The notes under the pieces were generated by a model. The model made no database searches. It saw only the letters and a list, made by a program, of their open reading frames with translations, and had not been told where the DNA came from. This document shows, one piece after another, positions 22,828 through 31,273 of a stretch of DNA of 38,111 nt; position 1 is the stretch's first letter; every line of letters starts with the position of its first letter. The translations under genes were made by a program, and so were the position numbers. The DNA comes from Jutongia huaianensis (GTDB lineage Bacteria > Bacillota > Clostridia > Lachnospirales > Lachnospiraceae): NCBI RefSeq assembly GCF_014384985.1, contig NZ_JACRSX010000024.1, positions 1-38,111 of the forward strand, read 5' to 3'.

Positions 22828-25380
22828 ATGGAAAACAATACAAAAAGCACGACAGACAGTGGCTTTGAAATGCATAAGGAGCAGTTTGCGCGTCTCGCAG
22901 GAATGTCTGAGTGCGGTATGATGATCGCCAAAATGCAGGCTGAGCCGGAGATTATGTATGCTAATGATGGATTTTACAAAATGTTTCAGTATACCCCGGA
23001 GGAGTTTCGGAAATGTTTTGAAAACAGAGTCATGGGACCGGCTCTTCCAGAGGAAAAGCAGAGAATGAAGGCATTGATGGCACGTCAGGTCAGCATGGGG
23101 GGGAGCATTCATCTGGAATTCCGGGCCAAACGCAAGGATGATTCCATTATATGGATCTCATTCCGGGCCAAGAGAGAGGCAAAACCGGGGAGTATGATCT
23201 ATTACTGCTCGTGTCTGGATATATCCGGTTCGAAACGTCATTTACAGGACGTTTATAATGCGAAACGGGAGCTGGATCTGATCGCCAACAGTATTCCGGG
23301 CGGCGTGATCAAGGTCCGGTTAAATGATTTCAAGATCATGTATGCCAATGACGGATTTTTCCGTTTGGCGGGTTACAGCCGGTCGGAGTATAGTATGCAG
23401 TTTCACAATGATACGTCGGAGCTGGTGTATCCGGAGGATATGGATATGGTGAGCAGGGTGATACGACAGGCTATTGAAAACAGAGGTCCCCTTGCCATGG
23501 AGTATCGCATCATGGCCAAAAGCGGAGAAATCCGCTGGTCGTATATCAACGGTACCCGGATTGATGATGACAATGGTCAGCCGGTATATTTGTGCGTGAT
23601 CGTGGATATTACTGCCAGAAAGCAGGCAGAGGCAGAACTGGCAGATAATAATCATCGTTCCAATGTTATTACAAAGATGTTGAGGGAAACCATCTGGACC
23701 TATGATCTGGATGCGCATGTTCTTCACCGGGACGGAGATCTGGGAGGGACTTACTCGCCGGAGACGATTCTGGAGGGACAGTTTACTGATGAAAATATTC
23801 GTGCGATCATCCATCCGGACGACGTAGAAAAGTTTATACAGATGCGGAATTCCTGGGATGCCGATGCCGGTATGCATCAGGACATTTTTCGTGTGATCAA
23901 TGGCAACGGAGCATATCAAAGAATGCAGATCAGTACCAGCACGGAGAAAAAGAAGGATGGAGAGGGAAGCGTTGTTTATGGTCTGACCCGGCTTCTTTTG
24001 GATAATGAGCAGAATGCAGTGAAAGCCGAACAGGTCAAAAATTCCGAGCTGGAGATTACGCAGCTCGCGGGTAAGCTGAAAAAGATCGCGGCTTCGGCAA
24101 GGGCCAAGACAGAGGATACCATTACGGGACTTCTTCCGTATGCTTCCTTTTTAAGAAAGGCGGAGAAGATTCTGGAATCCCGCAGGGAAGATTCCCATTA
24201 TGCGCTGATCTGTGCGGATATCAATGAATTCCAGAGTTTCAGCCATCATTATGGCTTTTATGTAAGCAACCGTATCCTCAAAGCATTTTCTGATGTGTTG
24301 TTAAATCATTTGACAAAGGACGGAATGTGTGCGAGAGTAGACGGGGACTATTTTGTCGTATTGTTCCAGTATGGTACACATAAGGAGCTGGTCAATGCCA
24401 TGTCTGCTGTGGTACGTCATCAGCAGGCGGTTGAGGCGGAGGAGGACAATATTGACTTTGGTTCTACTGTAGGTGTATATCTGATCCAGCAGGAGGATCA
24501 GGAGCTTCTGGAGATGCTGGAAAAGGCTGATCTCGCCCGGAGAAGTATTAAAGGACTTCGGGGCAATCATTATGCGATCTACACAGAGGATATGGAGGAG
24601 CAGCTTTCCAGAGAGGATGAAGTGGTAGGTGAGATCCGCCGTGCCATGGACGAGCATAGCGTGGAGATCAGTTATCTGCCAAGGATCAGGGGTGATAAGG
24701 ATCATGTGATCGGATGTAAAGCGATTCCGAGAATTCTGATGAAGGATGGCCAGTATTTTGAGTATACACAGATCATGCATCTGATGGAGCGAGGGGCTCA
24801 GTTGGAGGAATTCAGCTTCTATCTGCTGCAGGAGGTGGCTGATAACATTGGTGCCTGGAAGGCGAAGGGCAATCAAGTCATTCCGGTTTCGCTGGAAATG
24901 ACAGCAAGCCAGTTGTCCACCAGACATGCCGTGGAGCGTATACACAACATTGTTGTGGAGCAAAATAAGCTTGAACCGGTGGATTTCATTTTTGAGATTC
25001 CGGAGCGTTTCTTTGCAGATGCCACGACGGCATTTGAGGTGGCAATACGCAATCTGACCAATCTGGGATATCAGGTGGTGATCAGCCGTTTTGGTGCAGA
25101 TCACACGGCGGTTAATTCCATGCGTCGTCTGCCGGTGACGGGCATTAAGTTCCACGGGGAATATTTCAGCGAGCATATGATCAATGAAAAGGATACCGTG
25201 ATCTTCCGCAAGACGGTGGAGATGGCAAAGGAGATGGGACTGACCGTTACCTGTGGAGGAATCCACACCCGGCTTCAGGAGGAGTATGCAAAAAAGATTG
25301 GATGCGATGTGTTTGAGGGCGTCATATATTATGGAGCTATGAAAAACGTTGTATTTGAAAAATGCTTTTTGAGCGAATAA
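22828..25380 (+). CDS. PAS-PAS-degenerate GGDEF-degenerate EAL signalling protein
   Basis: 850 residues from ATG at 22828 (GAAGGGGG upstream). PAS domains lie at about 20-135 and 145-265 (each with YANDGF), with a third PAS-like region at 280-390. The GGDEF domain follows from about 430 (DTITGLLPYASF, ICADINEF), but the active loop reads RVDGDYF (503-509) instead of GG(D/E)EF. The EAL domain runs from about 600: the EAL position reads CKAIPR (630-635), and the usual DDFGTG and ITE elements read SRFGAD and FEIPE. No membrane segments. Neither c-di-GMP synthesis nor breakdown looks possible; a receptor or scaffold role is more likely. Ends 19 bases before serS. Confidence 0.85.
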   Translation: MENNTKSTTDSGFEMHKEQFARLAGMSECGMMIAKMQAEPEIMYANDGFYKMFQYTPEEFRKCFENRVMGPALPEEKQRMKALMARQVSMGGSIHLEFRAKRKDDSIIWISFRAKREAKPGSMIYYCSCLDISGSKRHLQDVYNAKRELDLIANSIPGGVIKVRLNDFKIMYANDGFFRLAGYSRSEYSMQFHNDTSELVYPEDMDMVSRVIRQAIENRGPLAMEYRIMAKSGEIRWSYINGTRIDDDNGQPVYLCVIVDITARKQAEAELADNNHRSNVITKMLRETIWTYDLDAHVLHRDGDLGGTYSPETILEGQFTDENIRAIIHPDDVEKFIQMRNSWDADAGMHQDIFRVINGNGAYQRMQISTSTEKKKDGEGSVVYGLTRLLLDNEQNAVKAEQVKNSELEITQLAGKLKKIAASARAKTEDTITGLLPYASFLRKAEKILESRREDSHYALICADINEFQSFSHHYGFYVSNRILKAFSDVLLNHLTKDGMCARVDGDYFVVLFQYGTHKELVNAMSAVVRHQQAVEAEEDNIDFGSTVGVYLIQQEDQELLEMLEKADLARRSIKGLRGNHYAIYTEDMEEQLSREDEVVGEIRRAMDEHSVEISYLPRIRGDKDHVIGCKAIPRILMKDGQYFEYTQIMHLMERGAQLEEFSFYLLQEVADNIGAWKAKGNQVIPVSLEMTASQLSTRHAVERIHNIVVEQNKLEPVDFIFEIPERFFADATTAFEVAIRNLTNLGYQVVISRFGADHTAVNSMRRLPVTGIKFHGEYFSEHMINEKDTVIFRKTVEMAKEMGLTVTCGGIHTRLQEEYAKKIGCDVFEGVIYYGAMKNVVFEKCFLSE

Positions 25381-25399
25381 ATCATAAAGGAGAAAAGAC

Positions 25400-26689
25400 A
25401 TGTTAGACTTGAAATTTGTCAGAGAAAATCCTGACATCGTAAAACAGAACATCAAAAATAAGTTTCAGGACGAGAAGCTTCCGTTGGTGGATGAGGTGAT
25501 CGCACTGGACGCAGAGGCAAGAAAGACACAGCAGGAGGCTGATGAGCTTCGTGCCCGCCGCAAAAAGATATCCAAAGAGATCGGTGGTCTGATGGCGCAG
25601 GGTAAAAAGGATGAGGCAGAGCAGAGAAAGGCAGAGGTAGCCGAGATCGCCCCTCGTCTGGAGGAGCTGCAGGCAAAGGAACCGGAGCTTGCGGAAAAGA
25701 TCCAGAAGATCATGATGGTCATTCCAAACATTATCGATCCAAGCGTGCCGATCGGTAAGGATGACAGTGAAAATGTCGAGATTGAAAAGTTTGGTGATCC
25801 GGTAGTGCCTGATTTTGAAGTACCGTATCATACAGAGATCATGGAGCGATTTGATGGAATCGATCTGGATGCTGCCGGCAAGGTAGCCGGAAATGGTTTC
25901 TATTATCTGATGGGGGACATTGCCAGACTTCATTCTGCAGTGATTTCTTATGCGAGAGATTTCATGATCGACCGTGGATTTACCTACTGTGTACCTCCGT
26001 TTATGATTCGAAGCAATGTAGTAACAGGCGTTATGAGCTTTGCCGAGATGGATGCCATGATGTACAAGATTGAAGGCGAGGATCTGTATCTGATCGGTAC
26101 CAGTGAGCATTCTATGATCGGTAAATTTATTGATACGATCCTTGAGGAGAAGTCACTTCCGCGTACCCTTACAAGCTACTCTCCATGCTTCCGTAAGGAA
26201 AAGGGAGCTCATGGTATTGAGGAGAGAGGTGTTTACCGTATCCACCAGTTCGAAAAGCAGGAAATGATCGTTGTCTGCAAGCCGGAGGAGAGCAAGGCGT
26301 GGTTTGACAAGCTGTGGCAGAATACCGTGGATCTGTTCCGTACACTGGATATTCCGGTTCGTACACTGGAGTGCTGTTCCGGTGATCTGGCAGATCTGAA
26401 GGTGAAATCTATTGATGTTGAGGCATGGTCTCCACGTCAGAAGAAATACTTTGAGGTCGGAAGCTGTTCCAATCTCGGAGATGCACAGGCGCGCCGCTTA
26501 AAGATCCGCGTGAAGGGCGAGGATGGCAATAAATATTTTGCACATACACTCAACAATACTGTAGTTGCACCGCCTCGTATGCTGATCGCGTTCCTGGAGA
26601 ATAATCTGCAGGAGGACGGCAGTGTAAGAATTCCGGAAGCTCTGAGACCATATATGGGTGGAATGGAAGCCATTACGGTAAAGAAATAA
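25400..26689 (+). CDS. serS: Seryl-tRNA synthetase
   Basis: 429 residues. The N-terminal coiled-coil arm (about 25-110, rich in AEARKTQQEADELRARRKK-type heptads) that grips the long variable arm of tRNA-Ser is clear. The class II core follows: IGTSEHSMIGKF (near 234), motif 2 CFRKEKGAHG (near 263), and motif 3 near HTLNNTVVAPPRMLIAFLEN. EVGSCSNLGDAQARRL replaces the common EISSCSNCxxFQARR, as in a SerS type I have seen in Clostridia. It charges tRNA-Ser. AAAGGAGAAAAGAC precedes the ATG. No T-box leader is seen; it may be read through from the gene upstream. Confidence 0.95.
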   Translation: MLDLKFVRENPDIVKQNIKNKFQDEKLPLVDEVIALDAEARKTQQEADELRARRKKISKEIGGLMAQGKKDEAEQRKAEVAEIAPRLEELQAKEPELAEKIQKIMMVIPNIIDPSVPIGKDDSENVEIEKFGDPVVPDFEVPYHTEIMERFDGIDLDAAGKVAGNGFYYLMGDIARLHSAVISYARDFMIDRGFTYCVPPFMIRSNVVTGVMSFAEMDAMMYKIEGEDLYLIGTSEHSMIGKFIDTILEEKSLPRTLTSYSPCFRKEKGAHGIEERGVYRIHQFEKQEMIVVCKPEESKAWFDKLWQNTVDLFRTLDIPVRTLECCSGDLADLKVKSIDVEAWSPRQKKYFEVGSCSNLGDAQARRLKIRVKGEDGNKYFAHTLNNTVVAPPRMLIAFLENNLQEDGSVRIPEALRPYMGGMEAITVKK

Positions 26690-26749
26690 TCCGAATGATT
26701 TTTGATGTGGTTCTGAGAAATCACACCATCGTAAAATACAGCAAATAAC

Positions 26750-26810
26750 AAAACCGGTACAGACGGCAGATGTATCACCAAACATCTGTTGTCTGTACCG
26801 GTTTTTTCTT
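26750..26810 (+). terminator. Strong terminator after serS
   Basis: Arms of 24 bases (26750-26773 and 26782-26805, starting AAAACCGGTACAGAC) with 22 matches and an 8-base loop, then a T-rich tail. Confidence 0.85.
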
Positions 26811-26846
26811 TAGTGTATAGGAAAATGCTCGTAGCGTAGAGTGAGC

Positions 26847-26880
26847 AAGGGCAAAACGCTGGTTTTGCCCTTTTTTATTT
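26847..26880 (+). terminator. Second hairpin terminator between serS and lepB
   Basis: AAGGGCAAAAC / GTTTTGCCCTT, a perfect 11-bp stem with loop GCTG, followed by TTTTATTT on the plus strand. It overlaps the 3' end of lepB, so it may also stop lepB transcripts, though no T-run follows on that strand. Confidence 0.7.
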
Positions 26881-27585
26881 CGTTTGATCCGGAGTTTCAG
26901 ACCGGTTGGTGTCCTCCTCATCTTCCTCCCTGCGATGGAACAAAGGAAAAAGAAAGCTTCCGAGAATCGTAAAGATAATGTAGCAGGTGGCAGCAATAAT
27001 GACAATTTGTTTGAACCATTTCAGATGAACGGTTGTAATATGATACTCTTTTGTGAGATTGTGCATTACCTTTGCCTGAATCTTTTCCTTCGGAATCGGT
27101 CCGATATCACGGCTGTCTGTGGAATGATTTCGGTTATCGCCCATCACGAAATACTCGTCATCCGAGAGGGTGATAGTCATATCCTCCGTATTCATGGGTT
27201 CTGCGATGTAATCTTCCTTCAATTTTTTTCCGTTGACATAGACCTGGTTATCCAGGATCTTTATTTCGTCTCCGGGTAGTCCGATGCAGCGCTTGACGAT
27301 ACGCTCAGAGAGAACATCACTGTATATGATCAGAATATCTCCCTGCTTAATGTCTGCTTTTTGATCCCCCACCAGCAGATCACCGTCTGCATATGTATGG
27401 TCCATGCTGCGACCGTCCACGGTAAAAAGAGGCATCTGCCGGATAAAAATGATCAGAGCGATCACAGCCAGCAGAAAAATAAATTGAAGTGTATCCGCAA
27501 GAGAAAAACGTTTCTCTTTTTTGTTTTTATTGTCGGTTTCCGCAGAGGAAAGCTCCTCTCCGGAAATGTTATCTGGTTCGTTCAT
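26875..27585 (-). CDS. lepB: Signal peptidase I
   Basis: 236 residues from ATG at 27585 (AAAGGA upstream; an ATG at 27615 is open but less well spaced). A charged N-terminal stretch is followed by a membrane helix (about 33-50), then the extracellular catalytic domain. Catalytic Ser60 lies in VDGRSMDHT, catalytic Lys98 in ERIVKRCIGLPGDEI, and the conserved YFVMGDNRNHSTDSRDIGPI box is complete. An extra C-terminal membrane helix (IVIIAATCYIIFTILGSFLF) and an acidic tail are less usual for Firmicute SipS types but occur in some clostridial ones. It removes signal peptides from exported proteins, and could also start RsiV cleavage. Divergent from the C39 gene. Confidence 0.92.
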   Translation of the reverse strand: MNEPDNISGEELSSAETDNKNKKEKRFSLADTLQFIFLLAVIALIIFIRQMPLFTVDGRSMDHTYADGDLLVGDQKADIKQGDILIIYSDVLSERIVKRCIGLPGDEIKILDNQVYVNGKKLKEDYIAEPMNTEDMTITLSDDEYFVMGDNRNHSTDSRDIGPIPKEKIQAKVMHNLTKEYHITTVHLKWFKQIVIIAATCYIIFTILGSFLFPLFHRREEDEEDTNRSETPDQTK

Positions 27586-27772
27586 GCTTGTTTGATCCTT
27601 TCGTTGATAATGCATTCATCTTATCACATCCCTTTCGTAATGTAAAATAAGACCGGGGTTCCGGTTCAAAGTTCAGAGAAATATTAGAAATCGTTTAGAA
27701 AAATCAAAAGCATTCCCAGACATCTCCCATTAAACTTATAAGTAACTCAAGCAAAAATAGGAGATGAATAAA

Positions 27773-28570
27773 ATGAAAAGGCTGCACAGGAGAAGAAAAA
27801 GAAAATGGCTCCTGGGAATCATTCTGGTTCTGGTGGGGGTACGTTTTTTGACGACAAATTTTTATATGGGGAATATATCCCGGAGCATAGATCAGTTTCG
27901 TCAGAGCCTGTCGTCTCTGGGACAGGATGATTTCTGGAAAGATAAAGAAGGGCAATACCCGGAGCAGTTGATCGAACTGGCCAAAAAGAATCCGGAGACG
28001 AGACAGTTTGTGAAAGATTATCCCAAACAGGCAGGAAAAGCACAGAAGATTCGGCTGACTTCCTCTGATCTGACGGGCAATCAGGAAAGTGGTGTGCCCT
28101 TGTTTCTGCAGTGGGATGAGAGATGGGGATACCGGAAATACGGCAATGATTTTATGGCATTGACGGGGTGTGGTCCCACCTGTCTTGCGATGGTGGCATG
28201 TCATACCTTTCAGAATGACAAATGGAACCCATGGAAGGTGGCAAAACTGGCGCAAAAGAATGGATTTTATGTAAAAGGACAAGGATCGGCATGGTCTTTG
28301 ATGACAGACGGGGCGGCACTGCTGGGACTTAGCGGGACAGAAATGTCCTGCGATGAGGATGTGATCCGGCGGACCCTTCAGGAGGGGCATGTGATCATTT
28401 GTGCCATGCGGCCGGGAGATTTTACCACAGCAGGACATTTTCTGGTTCTGTCGGGAATGAAAGATGACCAGCAGGTGATCATCAATGATCCAAACAGCCG
28501 TAAGAACAGCGAAAAAGCATGGAGGCTGTCGCGGGTGGTGCCGCAGATCAAAAATTTGTGGAAATATTAA
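27773..28570 (+). CDS. C39-like papain-fold peptidase, membrane-anchored
   Basis: 265 residues from ATG at 27773; an ATG at 27764 directly abuts the AGGAG site, so the later start is chosen. A very basic N-terminus (KRLHRRRKRKW) precedes one signal-anchor helix (LLGIILVLVGVRFL). The outer domain has the Peptidase_C39_2 pattern: PLFLQWDERWGYRKYG, then ALTGCGPTCLAMV with nucleophile Cys133, TTAGHFLVLSG with His222, and INDPNS with Asp239. A complete Cys-His-Asp triad implies activity. Substrate unknown; such proteins act on cell-wall or secreted peptides. Divergent from lepB, upstream of the L10 leader. Confidence 0.8.
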   Translation: MKRLHRRRKRKWLLGIILVLVGVRFLTTNFYMGNISRSIDQFRQSLSSLGQDDFWKDKEGQYPEQLIELAKKNPETRQFVKDYPKQAGKAQKIRLTSSDLTGNQESGVPLFLQWDERWGYRKYGNDFMALTGCGPTCLAMVACHTFQNDKWNPWKVAKLAQKNGFYVKGQGSAWSLMTDGAALLGLSGTEMSCDEDVIRRTLQEGHVIICAMRPGDFTTAGHFLVLSGMKDDQQVIINDPNSRKNSEKAWRLSRVVPQIKNLWKY

Positions 28571-28578
28571 AAATGGTA

Positions 28579-28607
28579 TTGACTTATATTTTACAATATG
28601 CTAAAAT
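28579..28607 (+). promoter_or_regulatory. SigA promoter of rplJ-rplL
   Basis: TTGACT (28579-28584), 17 bases, TAAAAT (28602-28607), just upstream of the L10 leader. Confidence 0.8.
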
Positions 28608-28624
28608 ATTTTTTGGTTTGTAAA

Positions 28625-28750
28625 TCAAGCAAGCCATACTGCCGTAGACAGTAGGTGCCGATAGTTCGGCGTAAGGAGACCGCCTACCGAGGAAGGATGT
28701 AATTATTTTGATGATTTCACCTCTCTGTGTTTACGCAGGGAGGTTTTTTA
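28625..28750 (+). ncRNA. Ribosomal protein L10 leader (cis-regulatory RNA with terminator)
   Basis: The segment carries conserved L10-leader strings: CAAGCCATACTGCCG, GTGCCGATAGTTCGGCG, TAAGGAGACCGCC. It ends in the hairpin ACCTCTCTG / CAGGGAGGT (28719-28744) with a T-run. In Firmicutes the L10(L12)4 complex binds this leader and favours termination, so L10/L12 output matches ribosome demand. Confidence 0.9.
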
Positions 28751-28812
28751 TTTTGAAGTAAGACTTCCCAGGCAGGAAAAAATATGGGACTGCCCAGGAA
28801 AGGAGATATCTT

Positions 28813-29313
28813 ATGGCAAAGGTTGAATTAAAACAGCCAATCGTTGATGAAATCAAGGCGAAGATTGACGGTGCTGCTACTGTAGTACTTGTTGATTATC
28901 GTGGACTGACTGTAGAACAGGACACAAAACTTCGTAAGGGATTGAGAGAGGCAGGATGCGAGTACAAGGTATACAAGAATACATTCATGAAGCGTGCATT
29001 CGAGGGTACTGATTTCGCACAGTTAGATGATCTTTTAGATGGACCATCTGCCATCGCAATTTCTAAGGAAGATGCAACAGCACCTATCCGCGTTCTGAAT
29101 AACGTTGCGAAAGAGGCTGAGGCTTTGGAATTCAAGGGAGCTGTCGTTGAGGGAACATTCTATGATGTTGACGGTGTTAAGTCACTGGCAAGCATTCCAT
29201 CAAGAGACGAGCTTATTTCCAAGCTGCTTGGTTCTTTGCAGTCACCTATTACCAATCTTGCTCGTGTGCTTAATCAGATCGCAGAGCAGGGCGAGGGTGC
29301 AGCAGAGGCTTAA
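28813..29313 (+). CDS. rplJ: 50S ribosomal protein L10
   Basis: 166 residues. N-terminal RNA-binding domain with AATVVLVDYRGLTVEQDTKL, REAGCEYKVYKNT and LDGPSAIAIS, all family hallmarks. The C-terminal helix, where L7/L12 dimers bind, includes SPITNLARVLNQIAEQ. It anchors the L7/L12 stalk on 23S rRNA and controls its own operon through the leader at 28625-28750. AAAGGAGATATCTT precedes the ATG. First gene of the rplJ-rplL operon, 51 bases before rplL. Confidence 0.97.
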   Translation: MAKVELKQPIVDEIKAKIDGAATVVLVDYRGLTVEQDTKLRKGLREAGCEYKVYKNTFMKRAFEGTDFAQLDDLLDGPSAIAISKEDATAPIRVLNNVAKEAEALEFKGAVVEGTFYDVDGVKSLASIPSRDELISKLLGSLQSPITNLARVLNQIAEQGEGAAEA

Positions 29314-29364
29314 ATTTTATTAAGAAAACAAAAACGAAAAGAAAATAATACGGAGGTTATAGAA

Positions 29365-29730
29365 ATGACTACACAGGAATTTATTGATGCTATTAAGGGC
29401 ATGACAGTGTTAGAGCTGAACGATTTAGTTAAGGCATGTGAGGAAGAGTTTGGTGTATCTGCAGCAGCAGGCGTTGTTGTAGCAGCAGCAGGCGGAGATG
29501 CAGCAGGCGCAGCAGAGAAGGACGAGTTCGATGTTGAGCTTACAGAAGTTGGTGCAAACAAGGTTAAGGTTATCAAGGTTGTTCGTGAGGTAACAGGTCT
29601 TGGACTTAAGGAAGCTAAGGAAGTTGTAGATGGCGCTCCTAAGGTTCTTAAAGAGGGTGCTTCTAAGGACGAGGCTAACGAGATCAAAGAGAAGCTCGAG
29701 GCTGAGGGTGCTAAGGTTACACTTAAGTAA
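29365..29730 (+). CDS. rplL: 50S ribosomal protein L7/L12
   Basis: 121 residues. N-terminal dimerisation part ([20 protein letters not shown]), an Ala/Gly-rich hinge (about 33-52) and the conserved C-terminal domain with [20 protein letters not shown] and APKVLKEG. It forms the mobile stalk that recruits translation GTPases. The gene is rich in preferred codons, as expected for very high expression. Followed by two hairpins, the second a terminator. Confidence 0.97.
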   Translation: MTTQEFIDAIKGMTVLELNDLVKACEEEFGVSAAAGVVVAAAGGDAAGAAEKDEFDVELTEVGANKVKVIKVVREVTGLGLKEAKEVVDGAPKVLKEGASKDEANEIKEKLEAEGAKVTLK

Positions 29731-29749
29731 TTTAACCTTAAATAAAAAT

Positions 29750-29779
29750 GACATATTATGTCCAATGACATGATATGTC
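29750..29779 (+). repeat. 13-bp hairpin after rplL
   Basis: GACATATTATGTC / GACATGATATGTC with loop CAAT; all 13 pairs form, one as G-T. There is no T-run, so it is more likely an mRNA 3'-end stabiliser or processing site than a terminator. Confidence 0.5.
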
Positions 29780-29789
29780 GTGAAAATAT

Positions 29790-29833
29790 GCTGGCAGAGA
29801 TTTCAGAGATGAAATTTCTGTCAGCTTTTGTTT
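29790..29833 (+). terminator. Terminator of the rplJ-rplL operon
   Basis: GCTGGCAGAGATTTC / GAAATTTCTGTCAGC, 15 bp with two G-T pairs and a 6-base loop, then TTTTGTTT. Confidence 0.75.
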
Positions 29834-29870
29834 GCTTGTAAACATTGCCGGAATGAAAGGTGAGGAAGTT

Positions 29871-31226
29871 ATGGCAAAGAAAATGACAGAAGGCAGACCG
29901 CTGTCTTTGATAATGGGATTTGCAGTACCCCTTCTGGTGGGAAATATACTGCAGCAGACATATAATATTATTGATGCGGCAATTGTCGGGAGAGCACTGG
30001 GGGCCAATGCTCTGGCGAGTGTAGGTGCATCAAGCAGTGTCCAGTTTCTGGTACTTGGATTTTGTATTGGGATTGCCTGTGGCTTTGGCGTACCCATTGC
30101 AAAAAGTTTCGGGGCAGGGAATCTGCCGGAAATGCGAAACCACATTTTTCATGCGATGTTTTTAACAGGGGTTTTTGCGGTTGTATTGACGGCGGTCTGT
30201 GCACTTTTCTGTCCGCAGATCCTGCATATGCTGTCAACTCCGGATAAGATATATCCGGGGGCATATCATTACCTGCTCATTCTCTTTTTGGGAATTCCAT
30301 TCACCCTGTTATATAATCTGATGTCCAGTATTCTCCGGTCGGTAGGTGACAGCAGGACGCCGTTTGTTTTTCTGGCGATTTCCACGGTACTGAATATCGT
30401 ATTGGATCTGGTATGTATTCTGGTATTTCACTGGGGATGTGCCGGAGCGGCAGCAGCCACGATCACGGCACAGGCGATCAGTGGAATTCTGTGCTGTATT
30501 TATATCTGGACGAAGGTGCCGCTTTTACGGCTTTCCCGTTCCGATTGCCGGCTTCACAGCCGGGGAGTACGGATTATGACGACGATGGGAGTGCCGATGG
30601 GACTTCAGTATTCCATCACTGCCATCGGAAGTATGGTTATGCAGTACGCCAATAACAGTCTGGACAGTGTCGTCTATGTTTCTGCCTTTACGGCGGCACT
30701 GCGTCTGAAGCAGTTTTTTATGTGTCCATTTGATGCCATTGCAACCGGTGTGTCCGTTTTTTGCAGCCAGAATCTGGGAGCAGGCAAAAAGAAACGTATC
30801 GTCAAGGGACTTTTTCAGGGAATGGCAGTCGCTGTGGGTTATGGTCTTTGTGCCGGTATTATGTTGATATTCTTCGGACGTATCCTCTGTCAGATCTTTA
30901 TCAGCGGGAAAGAAGTGGAAGTGCTGGATGCGGCGGCAAAATATATGTTCTGTCAGGGATTTTTCTTCTGGAGTCTTGGCATTTTAAACACATGCCGTAT
31001 GACCACGCAGGGACTTGGTTATTCCGGCAGGGCTGTGTTTTCCGGTGTCACAGAGATGGTGGCAAGGATCGTGGTCAGCCTGATCTTTGTACCCGTTTAT
31101 GGTTATACGGCAATCTGCTTTGGTGACCAGACAGCATGGATTTCCGCCTGCATTTATATTCTGCCAACCTGTCTGATCTGTATGAAAAAAGTCGGAGCCG
31201 ATTTCCGGCTCCGGAAAACAGCCTGA
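29871..31226 (+). CDS. MATE-family multidrug/metabolite exporter
   Basis: About 451 residues from ATG at 29871 (GGTGAGGAAGTT upstream; earlier in-frame starts at 29832 and 29853 lack a site). Twelve hydrophobic helices in two halves. MATE hallmarks: the N-terminal FAVPLLVGNILQQTYNIIDA with AIVGRALGANALASVG, PIAKSFGAGN, and in the second half SVFCSQNLGAGKKKRI. It exports cationic compounds using a Na+ or H+ gradient; substrate unknown. The 3' end contains, on the other strand, a terminator for the converging Pro-rich gene. Confidence 0.9.
   Translation: MAKKMTEGRPLSLIMGFAVPLLVGNILQQTYNIIDAAIVGRALGANALASVGASSSVQFLVLGFCIGIACGFGVPIAKSFGAGNLPEMRNHIFHAMFLTGVFAVVLTAVCALFCPQILHMLSTPDKIYPGAYHYLLILFLGIPFTLLYNLMSSILRSVGDSRTPFVFLAISTVLNIVLDLVCILVFHWGCAGAAAATITAQAISGILCCIYIWTKVPLLRLSRSDCRLHSRGVRIMTTMGVPMGLQYSITAIGSMVMQYANNSLDSVVYVSAFTAALRLKQFFMCPFDAIATGVSVFCSQNLGAGKKKRIVKGLFQGMAVAVGYGLCAGIMLIFFGRILCQIFISGKEVEVLDAAAKYMFCQGFFFWSLGILNTCRMTTQGLGYSGRAVFSGVTEMVARIVVSLIFVPVYGYTAICFGDQTAWISACIYILPTCLICMKKVGADFRLRKTA
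31183..31213 (-). terminator. Terminator for the Pro/Cys-repeat gene, inside the MATE 3' end
   Basis: Read on the minus strand: CGGAGCCG-GAAAT-CGGCTCCG then ACTTTTTTC. A perfect 8-bp GC-rich stem with T-run, about 60 bases after the minus-strand stop and wholly within MATE codons. Confidence 0.7.
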
Positions 31227-31273
31227 ATTTTCATCGGATATACCCGATAAAATATGGTACCGGGTGCTGTATG

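Noticed and set aside
25381..25399. T-box leader for serS
   Set aside because: Only 19 bases separate serS from the upstream gene; no specifier or antiterminator structure can fit, and none is seen further up.
24301..25455. 384-codon minus-strand ORF opposite the GGDEF-EAL gene
   Set aside because: It is a His/Leu-rich shadow of a well-supported plus-strand gene, without a ribosome binding site or family match.
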